Positions 35,533 through 44,549 of a stretch of 61,438 nt of DNA are shown in pieces. The translations under genes and the position numbers were made by a program. The notes beneath the pieces are model-generated. The model saw only the letters and a program-made list of their open reading frames with translations, did no database searches and was not told the origin of the DNA. Numbering within the stretch: position 1 is the first letter of the stretch; each line of letters opens with the position of its first letter. Source of the DNA: Planctomycetota bacterium (lineage in GTDB: Bacteria > Planctomycetota > Phycisphaerae > Phycisphaerales > Phycisphaeraceae); NCBI GenBank assembly GCA_024279865.1, contig JAJRRC010000101.1, forward strand, positions 1 to 61,438. The letters run 5' to 3'.

Positions 35533-35859
35533 GGGATGGGGTTTCCTTCTATTATCTTGTTGCATCTATTTTATACATCAGTTTCAAGTGAAGGGATTAT
35601 ACGCGATAGACCGGCCCGGTTAAAAAACGGGGTTTTAATACCTAGATTGATTGGTGGGTCTTTCTCTGTGCTTGAGGAGGTAGAACGATATCGCGGGCAA
35701 CTTCGACCCAGCGTCACATGCCGATGGTGATATCGGTCATCTCCAGTTCCCACCATTTCGTGCCACGGGCTTCGGGTCGTTGATCGGCATGATGGTTGTT
35801 ACACTGTCACGTTGTACACGATTGGCCTTGTAAACCTGTCCCTGTAGGAATTTGCTGCT

Positions 35860-36564
35860 GTGAAAAAAATACTTTGCTTTCTAACGCTCAGCCTCATGGT
35901 GACACCGCTGGCCCGAGCAGGCCAAAATCCCACACTGGTAGAACAAATTGACCAATTAAAAGCTGAAAACCAGCAACTTCGCCAACAAATTATCCAGCTC
36001 CAAGAGCAAAAACAGCAAGCCATCGCCCAAAAGCAGGCTGTCTACTTGGTTAAAACCGTGGACAAAACGACCCATCTCACCACCATTCGCTCCTATGAAC
36101 GGGCGTTAACCATCACCCACGGCCGCAAACAGCGCTACTGGTATCAAATCCAGACACGTGCCCCCGGAAGTACCCCCGGAAGTGTCCCCCAAAGCGGTCC
36201 CGGAGACACCTTGCAGAACGCTAATCCAAGCCCCTCTGTTGAAATTCAGATGCAACTTCGCGCTCCCACGTCCCAAGGACAACTTGGCCAAATCAAAAAA
36301 CTGATGTTAGAAGTCGATGGTCAAAAAATGGCCTTGCCTGTCATCAAGCATACCGCTCGTCGCAGGCGATCAGGCGTCGGCCGCACCAAAGTGCGACTGG
36401 TGAACGAAACTCTGATCTTAAAACTAACCATCGCGCAAGTCGTGCAACTAAGCCAAGCTAAAACCGTTACAGGCCAATTCTCAGGCACTCGCTTTCGCTG
36501 GGCGCGAGAGGATTACAACCTGTTTCGTGCGTTGGCGGTGGAGTTGGCTCCTGTGTCCCAATGA
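35860..36564 (+). CDS. Exported coiled-coil protein of unknown function
   Basis: 234 residues with a GTG start, a signal peptide (MKKILCFLTLSLMVTPLARA), a coiled coil of about 45 residues (LVEQIDQLKAENQQLRQQII), and a C-terminal beta-rich domain ending in WAREDYNLFRALAVELAP. A Pro/Gly/Ser stretch (APGSTPGSVPQSGPGD) is encoded by a G-tract repeat. I do not recognise a family. It lies alone between ilvE and the hybrid kinase. Confidence 0.7.
   Translation: MKKILCFLTLSLMVTPLARAGQNPTLVEQIDQLKAENQQLRQQIIQLQEQKQQAIAQKQAVYLVKTVDKTTHLTTIRSYERALTITHGRKQRYWYQIQTRAPGSTPGSVPQSGPGDTLQNANPSPSVEIQMQLRAPTSQGQLGQIKKLMLEVDGQKMALPVIKHTARRRRSGVGRTKVRLVNETLILKLTIAQVVQLSQAKTVTGQFSGTRFRWAREDYNLFRALAVELAPVSQ
36160..36203. 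repeat. G-tract minisatellite, copy 9 (inside the coiled-coil gene)
   Basis: CCCCCGGAAGTA repeated as 12-base units (CCCCCGGAAGTG, CCCCCAAAGCGG), here with the C-rich strand in the sense direction. In frame it encodes PGSTPGSVPQSG in a loop of the exported protein. Confidence 0.75.
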
Positions 36565-36724
36565 CATCTGGCCTACAATCCATACAACCCATACAGGCCA
36601 AGCCTCCCATTGAATTCCCCTTGTTTTTCGTCCTAAGCGACGGGGCTAACGTAAATATATCCAAAGAAGTAGCCGATCAACAACGCTAAGGGAGGTCCAT
36701 AAACACGCATTCTGGGGAATGTGA

Positions 36725-38884
36725 ATGGACGATAGGGAAAATATAAATTTTGAGCTGGATGTAAACGCCATGGGTCGCCAAATCCCCCTCACATTCCGAT
36801 TTCTGTTCATCGCAGGGACCATGCTGGTCCTGATGAGCTTGTTTCCTGTTTTAGAAAACAGCAACTACAAAAGCTCTGCTGACTTCCACTCTATTATTGA
36901 AATTACAGGCTCGATGATCGGCTTGGTTGTCGGCCTGGCATTTATGCTACGATTTTATACGATGGGCAATCGGCTATATCTGTTCATCGGCCTGGCGTTT
37001 TTTATCAATGGCATTGAAGATTTGATTCACGGTTGTCTGGCTTTTCGATTCCTCAGCCAATGGTTCGGCATGCCTGCGAGCACCTTCAAACAATTCATCC
37101 CAGGCACCTACGTCACGGGAAGAATCCTTCATGGGGTCCTCCTGATCCTAGCTCCCTTGGCTCCGGCATTGTGGGGGCAATGCAACAATCCCAAAAAAGA
37201 AACAATCTGGACTTCTACCATCGTTCTGGCTCTGACCGCGGTGGCGACCTTCTTTGCCTTTATCACCCCCTTGCCTCGCTTTATCTATCCGGACAACCTG
37301 ATTTCCCGACCCGTCGATTTGCTCTCTGCAGGCGTGCTGTTCATTGCCATGCTCGGGCTTCTCCACTATTTCAAAAAAACACGCGACCCGATCACTTGGT
37401 GGATTGCTCTATCACTAGGCATCAATGTGGTTGGCCAGATTCAAATGTCATTTTCTAAATCGTTGTTCGATGCCTTTTTTGATATCTCACATGTCTACAA
37501 AGTACTGGGCTATCTGGTCCCAATGGTCGGCTTTACCATTTACCAAATTGCATTGCTGCGTGTGAACCAAAAATCCATGGCCGCCCTTCAAGCCACCGCA
37601 GAAGATGCCTCCATGGCCAAAAAACAGGCCTGCAACCGCTTGATTAAACTCGAAGCACAAACCCGTGACCTCGAAGTAGCACGTGAAGAAGCCCAGGCAG
37701 CGAGTCTTTCCAAATCCACTTTCTTAGCCAACATGAGCCATGAAATCCGGACACCCATGACGGCCATCCTTGGTTACACGGATCTCTTGCTCGACCCCAC
37801 TGAATCCAAATGCAAGCAAAAGCTTTATGTACAAACCATTCAGGACAACGCCAAGTCACTGATGGCCATCATCAATGACATTTTAGATCTCTCAAAAATC
37901 GAAGCGGGAAAAATGTCCACTGAACGCATCCCCTTCTCCATTTGCAGCCTTGTGAGCGATGTGGCATCGCTGATGCGAATTCGCGCACAAGAAAAAAATC
38001 TTGAGCTAAGCGTTGAATATGCCACGCCGATGCCTCTGAACATCCAATCCGATCCGGTTCGCTTAAGGCAAATTTTGGTGAACCTCGTGGGCAATGCCAT
38101 CAAATTCACCGAACAAGGCGGCGTTCGACTCATCGTACGCTGTAGCTCGCCAGCAGATGCCAACCCGGTCCTGGCGGTCGATGTACTCGACACCGGCATC
38201 GGCATGACCGAAAAACAACAACGTTCACTCTTCCAGCCGTTTACACAGGCGGACACTTCCACCACCCGAAAATTCGGCGGAACAGGTTTGGGACTCACCA
38301 TCTCCAAACGATTGGCGGAAATCCTTGGAGGAGATATTCAACTGCAAAGCAGCCCTGAATGTGGAAGCTGCTTCAAAGTTTCAATTGACCCAGGAGATCT
38401 CACACAAACCACCATGCTCTTAGACCCCACCGAAGCAGTCACCTCACGGTCTGCTGCCACGACCGGTGCGAACCTCACGCCACTGTGTGGCCGCGTCTTG
38501 GTAGCTGAAGACAACCCCGTCAACCAGAAATTAATTCGACGCATCCTCGAAAAAATGGGCTTAAATGTCCATGTTGCCAGCGATGGACTTGAAGCTTTTA
38601 ATTACACCATAGACTCACTGAAATCCAACCAGCCAATTGAACTGGTCTTAATGGATATGCAAATGCCCGTGATGGATGGCTGTACTGCCATGTCCAAATT
38701 AAGAGAAGCGGGCTTCACCGGCCCCATCGTCGCCCTGACCGCCAATGCCATGGCTCAGGATCGCCAAAAATGCTTTGATGCTGGAAGCAATGCCTTTGTC
38801 ACCAAGCCCATTGATCGTGAACAACTCAATAAAACGCTGATGCAATTTTTGCCGACCCGTACACCCATCAAAGCCTCTGCCTAA
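36725..38884 (+). CDS. Hybrid sensor histidine kinase with membrane sensor domain
   Basis: 719 residues. The N-terminal 280 residues contain about seven or eight membrane helices in a MASE-type sensor layout (FHSIIEITGSMIGLVVGLAF). A short coiled coil follows. The kinase core has the H box STFLANMSHEIRTPMTAILG, N box ILVNLVGNAIKFTEQGG, G1 DVLDTGIGMTEKQ and G2 GGTGLGLTISKRLAE. A C-terminal receiver has VLVAEDNPVNQKLIRRILEK, Asp in LVLMDMQMPVMDG and Lys in FVTKPID. It senses a membrane-associated signal and passes phosphate to its own receiver. No output regulator is adjacent. The upstream 160 bases show no gene. Confidence 0.93.
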   Translation: MDDRENINFELDVNAMGRQIPLTFRFLFIAGTMLVLMSLFPVLENSNYKSSADFHSIIEITGSMIGLVVGLAFMLRFYTMGNRLYLFIGLAFFINGIEDLIHGCLAFRFLSQWFGMPASTFKQFIPGTYVTGRILHGVLLILAPLAPALWGQCNNPKKETIWTSTIVLALTAVATFFAFITPLPRFIYPDNLISRPVDLLSAGVLFIAMLGLLHYFKKTRDPITWWIALSLGINVVGQIQMSFSKSLFDAFFDISHVYKVLGYLVPMVGFTIYQIALLRVNQKSMAALQATAEDASMAKKQACNRLIKLEAQTRDLEVAREEAQAASLSKSTFLANMSHEIRTPMTAILGYTDLLLDPTESKCKQKLYVQTIQDNAKSLMAIINDILDLSKIEAGKMSTERIPFSICSLVSDVASLMRIRAQEKNLELSVEYATPMPLNIQSDPVRLRQILVNLVGNAIKFTEQGGVRLIVRCSSPADANPVLAVDVLDTGIGMTEKQQRSLFQPFTQADTSTTRKFGGTGLGLTISKRLAEILGGDIQLQSSPECGSCFKVSIDPGDLTQTTMLLDPTEAVTSRSAATTGANLTPLCGRVLVAEDNPVNQKLIRRILEKMGLNVHVASDGLEAFNYTIDSLKSNQPIELVLMDMQMPVMDGCTAMSKLREAGFTGPIVALTANAMAQDRQKCFDAGSNAFVTKPIDREQLNKTLMQFLPTRTPIKASA

Positions 38885-39291
38885 TGCAACCCAATCTCTC
38901 TGATTCGGCAAGCTCAATTCCCACAGACAAAATTAAACAAACGGATCACACCCCGTAAGAGTATTTCGCGTTATGATTGACTGCCTTTGATGCTCTAGAA
39001 AACTCTCAAGTAAGCCGCGAACAACCGAATTAAAAATGGAAAATTTCCTCTACCAATCCACCCCAAGACGGTCAGTATGACAAGATCCAAGCTACAATAT
39101 TGCCTCATTTTCAATGATATTTAAACATACAAGAGTTGCTTTTGAATAAATCAAGGCTAATATGTTCGGAACTCAAAACGATCTTGAGTCGCTCTTTTGA
39201 ATTCATGCCAGCAAACCAGTAGCCATCGATCCTGCAAAAAAACATCTCAGCCTCGCTTTTTGCCTTATTTACACCAAAAGAAAATCAAACC
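38885..39291. other. Intergenic region with no supported gene
   Basis: 407 bases between the kinase and the first gene of the carbohydrate island. It is A+T rich with stops in all frames. No tRNA, terminator or strong promoter pair was found. The only visible feature is low-complexity A/T stretches before the start at 39292. Confidence 0.5.
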
Positions 39292-41733
39292 ATGAAACTG
39301 AACAACATTATATTAGAAATGAGCCTCAAGCCGTTTTGGGATGATTCGCCTCAAACCATGCAGGCCATCTGCTGCACCTTATTCAAACAATGGGCGACCC
39401 TTTGCGAACAGGCAGACAAGGTTTCTGTCTTACTGTGGATTTCCGATGGCTCGGAGATACTGGACTACCAAGGGGACCTCTCAGCCCATTTTGAGTGGGC
39501 CAAGTACATCGGGGTAGCCAATCCACGTACCGGCCAAACAAACGATGAAGACCCCCAAGGCCTTTCCATTCACCATCGGTCATACCTTTATAGGGAGAAC
39601 CCACCTCAGTTCACCTATGCTTGGCTCAAGCAATTGCTGGTGGTTCTCAAGGAAACAGGCCAAACCATGACGGGCAAGCCCATTGAGGTGGGAGCCACTT
39701 TTGACCCGGGGCCGGAGTTTGCCAAATCATCTTTCAAATACGAACGGCACAACGAAATTTGCAGCGGCAATACCATTGGTGAAAAAAGCTTTGTGTGCTG
39801 CTATGCCACACTCAACGAAGACACCCACGCCTATGCGGGCTTCCCTGATGGGATTCCTGGGGATCTTCCTTTTGGCGCTTTTTTAGGGAAGCAGAGCCAA
39901 TGTTTTTCGGATGATTTAGGATTTGATTATCTTTGGCTTTCCAACGGATTTGGATTTGGCCTTGAAACATGGGGCATTTGCGGCGCGGTGTTTGATGGAA
40001 AAACCTTCAGCACCGAGCATTGTGCGGATATCAAAGAAAAGAGTCTGCTGTTTTGGAAATCATTTCGAGCAGGCTGTCCAAACTTGCCTCTCCAAACGCG
40101 TGGGACAAATTTATCGACGGGGATGGACCTTTCATCGGACGCGGTTCCGTTACGGGAAATTTATGAAGAAGGCTATGGGATTGAGCCGCCGCCGAACTCG
40201 CCTTGGGCCGCGTTGAATGGGGATTGTGGTTTGGAGATGGTGGGTTGGATGTCCCACATTGCCGAGCTTCCGGGGAACACTTTTCCGTTTCGTTTTTATA
40301 CCCATGATCCCTGGTTTTTAAATAGTCCTTGGATTGATCGTTATTGTCGCGAGCCGTATGACATTTACTTGCCGTTGTCGGTCGCAAGGCTAGACGAAGC
40401 AGGCCAGTTGCAAACGCCTTCGTCCATTGCTTTTTTAACCGTGGATGATTCCTATGGCCGCATGCCTGATCTGGTTCCCAATGAAGTGACCCCCTACATC
40501 CTTGACTGTCTAAATACCAAGCCCGATCAAACCAGTCCCTTGATCTGGGTCTATCCCTTTGATGAATATCATGACATCACCGACCAGGATTCAACCCGTC
40601 TCAACGAGGTCTTTTTTGGCGATTGGTTCATGCGTTCAGTCGTCAACCATGGCGTTCCGCTTAACACCGTGATCAGTACCGCCAATTTTGTTTCCGCAAG
40701 ACAAGCAGGGGCCGACGCATTCGACGGAGCCGTCCTGATTATGTCCACGACAATCAAAGGTGCCACACTTGATACCTTAGAACAGTTTTTAGAAGACGGC
40801 GGGCAGGTTCTTCTTTACGGACCTTTGGAAAATGCAGACCCACGCTTGACCCATATGTTGGATTTATCAATTGCTTCGCCCATTTGGGGGGAAATGCAAT
40901 TCACCACAACCTTGACAGGCGATGCGGTGGAACAAGCATGCCCTGACAAAATCAAACACGATCCGTTGTTGTCAGGCGGCAACATTTGTGCAGTACAAAA
41001 AGACAAGACAAACCATATCACCCAAATCCTCGCCAGCGTTCAACAGGAAAGCCAAACGCGAGCCATCGCGGTCAGTCGTCACGACGACCGATGGAACGGC
41101 GGCTGTTTAAGCTGGGTCCGAGGTTCCAATTCATTTACGCTTAATGACCCGCCCGGCCATCAGCCCCGCATGCAGCCGGCAGATCAATACGTCCATACCG
41201 AATTACTCATGCGTCACATCCTGTCGGAATTTGGATACCGTTTTTATGTTTCAAAGCGTGAACACAATCAGAAAAATCCTGTCAATGTGATTTCACGTCA
41301 CAACAATGCGTTTTATTTTGCAGGCTTTTCCCCGGATATCACCGTGTCACAATCTTTTTGCTGTCCGCAGGGTGCGCCTCTTTTTCTCGACACAGAAACA
41401 TGGCTCAACAAGGGGTGTTCGACCTATCACTTGCCTCGCGCTTGGCGAAAAGAGTGTCGCGTTTTTGTGAAACAAGCCGAAGGCCAAGTTCGCTGCATTG
41501 AACGCCCGTCGATCATGCCAGGTGTCAAACGCCGCTTCTATTTAGCGGGCCTGAAAAACGCAACGGTGACATTCTTTCACGAGCCGGGGTCTGAGGGCCA
41601 TGTCAAAATGCTCCGTCAGCCTTCGGGGCCTAATCTCGTCGGGGATTTTATCGAATTCACACAACGACAAGACCCGCAAGGCCCTTGTCTCGTTGCCCAA
41701 AACATCAGTGATGATTTACTCATTTCATGGTAA
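39292..41733 (+). CDS. Large conserved protein of unknown function, possible glycosidase-like enzyme
   Basis: 813 residues, no signal peptide. The N-terminal half (MKLNNIILEMSLKPFWDDSP, LVVLKETGQTMTGKPIEVGA, FDPGPEF) reads like a TIM barrel. The middle has a Rossmann-like sheet (GADAFDGAVLIMSTTIKGAT, GGQVLLYGPLENAD), as in the trimerisation domain of GH42 enzymes, and the C-terminus is beta-rich. I know no named family. It ends 24 bases before the arabinose-isomerase-like gene and is likely in one transcript with it, so the pair may handle a sugar inside the cell. Confidence 0.65.
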   Translation: MKLNNIILEMSLKPFWDDSPQTMQAICCTLFKQWATLCEQADKVSVLLWISDGSEILDYQGDLSAHFEWAKYIGVANPRTGQTNDEDPQGLSIHHRSYLYRENPPQFTYAWLKQLLVVLKETGQTMTGKPIEVGATFDPGPEFAKSSFKYERHNEICSGNTIGEKSFVCCYATLNEDTHAYAGFPDGIPGDLPFGAFLGKQSQCFSDDLGFDYLWLSNGFGFGLETWGICGAVFDGKTFSTEHCADIKEKSLLFWKSFRAGCPNLPLQTRGTNLSTGMDLSSDAVPLREIYEEGYGIEPPPNSPWAALNGDCGLEMVGWMSHIAELPGNTFPFRFYTHDPWFLNSPWIDRYCREPYDIYLPLSVARLDEAGQLQTPSSIAFLTVDDSYGRMPDLVPNEVTPYILDCLNTKPDQTSPLIWVYPFDEYHDITDQDSTRLNEVFFGDWFMRSVVNHGVPLNTVISTANFVSARQAGADAFDGAVLIMSTTIKGATLDTLEQFLEDGGQVLLYGPLENADPRLTHMLDLSIASPIWGEMQFTTTLTGDAVEQACPDKIKHDPLLSGGNICAVQKDKTNHITQILASVQQESQTRAIAVSRHDDRWNGGCLSWVRGSNSFTLNDPPGHQPRMQPADQYVHTELLMRHILSEFGYRFYVSKREHNQKNPVNVISRHNNAFYFAGFSPDITVSQSFCCPQGAPLFLDTETWLNKGCSTYHLPRAWRKECRVFVKQAEGQVRCIERPSIMPGVKRRFYLAGLKNATVTFFHEPGSEGHVKMLRQPSGPNLVGDFIEFTQRQDPQGPCLVAQNISDDLLISW

Positions 41734-41757
41734 TCACATACCAAAAGGATTTCTCTC

Positions 41758-43218
41758 GTGGCCATTCAAAGAAAAAAAGAATTATCTGCCAAGGTTGGCA
41801 TTCTAGGGGTTGGACTGAACACCTATTGGGACCAGTTTGAAGGTCTTCTCGATGAGATGCTTCACAAGCTCGACATCTTTGCAAACAAAGTCAAAAACAA
41901 CGGCGTCAAGGTTCAAAACTTTGGCATGATCGATCATGCCGAAAAAGCATACGCGGTGTTGCCGAAGCTCAAAGCAGCCGACCTTGATCTGCTTTTTGTG
42001 GACATGGTGACCTACGCGACCTCGAGTACCTTTGGGTGTCTTGTCCGCGAGTTGGATGTGCCGATTGTGCTTGTGTCAATGCAGCCGTTAGAGGCGTTGG
42101 ATTACGCCAACGCGACGACCTATATGCAGTTGTGCAATGATGATTTCTGCTCCGTGCCTGAATTTACAGGCGTGGCAATTCGCATGGGTAAAAAAGCGCC
42201 CCCGGTGATCATCGGAACCTTGGAAAATGACCCAATCGCTGATGCGGAAGTGGCCCAGTGGTGTCAGATCGCTAAAGTGCTCAGTGATTTAAAACGGGCG
42301 AGACTTGGACACATGGGACATGTGCTTGAAGCCATGCTGGATATGCACACCGATCCCACCGCATTGACCGCTGCGTTTGGATGCCATGTCGTGCAATGTG
42401 AACCAGATGATGTCTTTCGACACTGGGCTCAAACACCGGGGGATGACCCACTGGTTATCGACAAAAAAAAGGAAATCACTTCGTTTTTTGATGCCCCTGA
42501 TCCCGTGTCCGACCCGCTGACATGCAAGCTCAAAGAGGAAGATCTCGAAGTAGCTGCGCGGGCGGCGGTGGCTCTCGAAAAATTCATTGAAGACAAAAAA
42601 CTCGATGGACTGGCCTATTACTACGAAGCGAGCAAAGACTCGGAGATGCGAAAACTTGTCACCAACTTCATTGTGGGTAATTCACTGTTAACCTCAGCAG
42701 GCTTTCCGATGTGTGGCGAGTTCGACATTAAAACATGTGTGGCCATGCTGATCATGGACCGACTGGACGTCGGCGGGAGCTTTGCTGAATTCCACCCCAT
42801 TGACTTTAAAAAAGGCTCCGTACTCGTCGGCCATGACGGACCTCACCATTTGAACATTGCCGACAGCAAGCCGGTGATTCGAAGCCTCGACAAATACCAT
42901 GGCAAGCCTGGCTCAGGAGCCAGCGTTGAGTTCAAAATCAAAGAAGGCCCCATCACCATGCTCAGCATCAGTGTCAAAGGCGATGGAAAATTCAAAATGA
43001 TCATTGCCGAGGGAACATCCGCAGCAGGCCCCATCCCCCCCACCGGCAACACCAACACCCACGGCTATTTCACCCCCGATGTACGCACCTTCCTCAAACG
43101 CTGGGTCGCTCAAGGCCCCACCCACCACTTCGCCCTGGGCGTGGGTCATTGCGCCCAAACGATCCAAAAAATTGCAGATATTCTAAACATCGAATCCGTC
43201 ATCATCCCAGCAGACTAA
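41758..43218 (+). CDS. L-arabinose isomerase-like protein (L-fucose/L-arabinose isomerase superfamily)
   Basis: 486 residues with GTG start after AAAAGGAT. It resembles AraA in length and in metal-site layout: Glu321 in FPMCGEFD, Glu344 in GSFAEFHPID, His359 in LVGHDGPHH and His in GPTHHFALGVGH near 456 (E. coli AraA uses E306, E333, H350 and H450). It should interconvert an aldose and a ketose with Mn2+. Overall identity to true AraA appears low, so the sugar is unknown. It is downstream of the 813-residue gene, and the LacI-type regulator follows. Confidence 0.72.
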   Translation: MAIQRKKELSAKVGILGVGLNTYWDQFEGLLDEMLHKLDIFANKVKNNGVKVQNFGMIDHAEKAYAVLPKLKAADLDLLFVDMVTYATSSTFGCLVRELDVPIVLVSMQPLEALDYANATTYMQLCNDDFCSVPEFTGVAIRMGKKAPPVIIGTLENDPIADAEVAQWCQIAKVLSDLKRARLGHMGHVLEAMLDMHTDPTALTAAFGCHVVQCEPDDVFRHWAQTPGDDPLVIDKKKEITSFFDAPDPVSDPLTCKLKEEDLEVAARAAVALEKFIEDKKLDGLAYYYEASKDSEMRKLVTNFIVGNSLLTSAGFPMCGEFDIKTCVAMLIMDRLDVGGSFAEFHPIDFKKGSVLVGHDGPHHLNIADSKPVIRSLDKYHGKPGSGASVEFKIKEGPITMLSISVKGDGKFKMIIAEGTSAAGPIPPTGNTNTHGYFTPDVRTFLKRWVAQGPTHHFALGVGHCAQTIQKIADILNIESVIIPAD

Positions 43219-43314
43219 CCTCTCCGGGCCAATCGCCCCGAAAATGCTCTAAACCCAAGAATAAACCACAACACAACAAAAGATAAAACGACAAGCAAAA
43301 AAAATCTCAAAAGC

Positions 43315-43343
43315 TTGACGGAGCCATTGCCTCGGCCTACAAT
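43315..43343 (+). promoter_or_regulatory. Promoter of the LacI-type regulator
   Basis: TTGACG (43315-43320) and TACAAT (43338-43343) are separated by exactly 17 bases, close to the sigma70 consensus. The expected start point is near 43350, at the left edge of the palindromic operator. Confidence 0.75.
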
Positions 43344-43349
43344 AACCCA

Positions 43350-43363
43350 TTCAAACGTTTGAA
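43350..43363. promoter_or_regulatory. LacI-family operator
   Basis: TTCAAACGTTTGAA is a perfect 14-base palindrome with the central CG typical of LacI/GalR operators. It covers the predicted transcription start of the regulator gene, so binding would block its own transcription. No second copy was found in the window. Confidence 0.75.
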
Positions 43364-43451
43364 CAAGCCTAAATTGTTACGTCAAGGCCGTTTTGGGAAT
43401 CCATGCAAACCACCTCACAAAAGGTGCATACAAAAGGATCTGAGCAAATCA

Positions 43452-44498
43452 ATGGCATGTCGACTTTCAGATATTGCAGAGCGTGTGGGCGTGGATATTT
43501 CAACCGTCTCGGTCATCCTCAACAACAAGCCTATCGCTCAAAAGTTCAAACCTCAAACGCGGAAACGCATTCGAGAAGTGGCTGAGCAACTAGGCTATCA
43601 GCCCAATGCCACCGCCCTTGCTTTAAAAGCACAACGAACCGGCAGCATTGGATTTATTTTCTCAGATGATAACTCCAACGCATGGGCCAATACTTACTAC
43701 GCCAGGCAGCTCGCGGGCGTTGAACAGCATTGCCGTGACCGAGGCTACGGCCTACAGATCAGCCGGTACAACCTTCAAAATCTCGATCAATTTGTCTTCC
43801 CAAAACAAGTCGGCCAACGTGCGATTGACGGCCTGATTTTAACAGGCTTTCTGGCCTCAGCCGTCTTGCTTCGCTTTGCAGAATTTGGTATCCCATGCGT
43901 TTGCCTTGGTGACAACGCAGAAGAAAATCGCCCCAATATCGCCATGGCCAGCTCGGACATTGTAACGGGCTTAAAACAGGCACTGGCCTATCTTGCAAAA
44001 CTGGAGCATTGCCGTGTGGTGCGTTTTGTATCCAATCATCCCCGCGGATGCGAAGTCCGAGACCTCGTCTCAAAAGACCCCACCCAAACCGAGGGATGCT
44101 CATTAACTCATCTCGAAATCGCCCCCAAAAGCCATGAAACAGAGACGGCAAAAGAGGGCTTGGACCAGATATTAAAGATGCCCCCCAAAGTTCGCCCCAC
44201 CGCCATCATCACCCACGACCGACTTTGCTTGGCGATCATCACAGAAATGGAACGCCGAGGCCTAAGCTACCCTCAAGACCTAAGCATTATTTCCTTGTCC
44301 GATAGCGATCTATGCCTGTACGCCAGACCTGCCTTAACAGCCTTGCAGATGGATCTCGAAGACATCGGGGCTGCAGCAACCAAACTATTGCTTGACCATC
44401 TAGAACATGGCAAACCACTCGACAGCGAACAGTTATACATGCGTTTTCCGACCAAACTTGCAATTCGGGAATCATGCGTGCCACCTCGAAATCAATAA
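43452..44498 (+). CDS. LacI-family transcriptional regulator
   Basis: 348 residues from ATG 43452. The N-terminal helix-turn-helix and hinge are LSDIAERVGVDISTVSVILN and YQPNATALALKAQRTGSIGF. A periplasmic-binding-protein-like sensor domain follows, with FGIPCVCLGDN and SIISLSDSDLCLYARPALTA. It probably represses the sugar-use genes around it and itself, through the palindrome 90 bases upstream. The frame extends upstream (43359) but homology starts at 43452, preceded by AAAAGGAT. GH20-like and prepilin genes follow directly. Confidence 0.9.
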   Translation: MACRLSDIAERVGVDISTVSVILNNKPIAQKFKPQTRKRIREVAEQLGYQPNATALALKAQRTGSIGFIFSDDNSNAWANTYYARQLAGVEQHCRDRGYGLQISRYNLQNLDQFVFPKQVGQRAIDGLILTGFLASAVLLRFAEFGIPCVCLGDNAEENRPNIAMASSDIVTGLKQALAYLAKLEHCRVVRFVSNHPRGCEVRDLVSKDPTQTEGCSLTHLEIAPKSHETETAKEGLDQILKMPPKVRPTAIITHDRLCLAIITEMERRGLSYPQDLSIISLSDSDLCLYARPALTALQMDLEDIGAAATKLLLDHLEHGKPLDSEQLYMRFPTKLAIRESCVPPRNQ

Positions 44499-44549
44499 GT
44501 AAACTTCGTGCCAAGACACACTATTTGGATCATGCTCAGGAGAACATAC

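Noticed and set aside
35717-35806. Short minus-strand frame ending QRPEARGTKWWELEMTDITI
   Set aside because: It looks protein-like but is only about 30 codons and has no start; I could not place it in any family. The 294-base gap between ilvE and the coiled-coil gene holds nothing else.
36620-36724. Possible riboswitch-like leader (GACGGGGCTAACG...GTAGCCG) before the hybrid kinase
   Set aside because: It resembles part of a cyclic-di-GMP class fold, but the core GCAAAGC motif and receptor sequences are missing and no consistent stem set was found.
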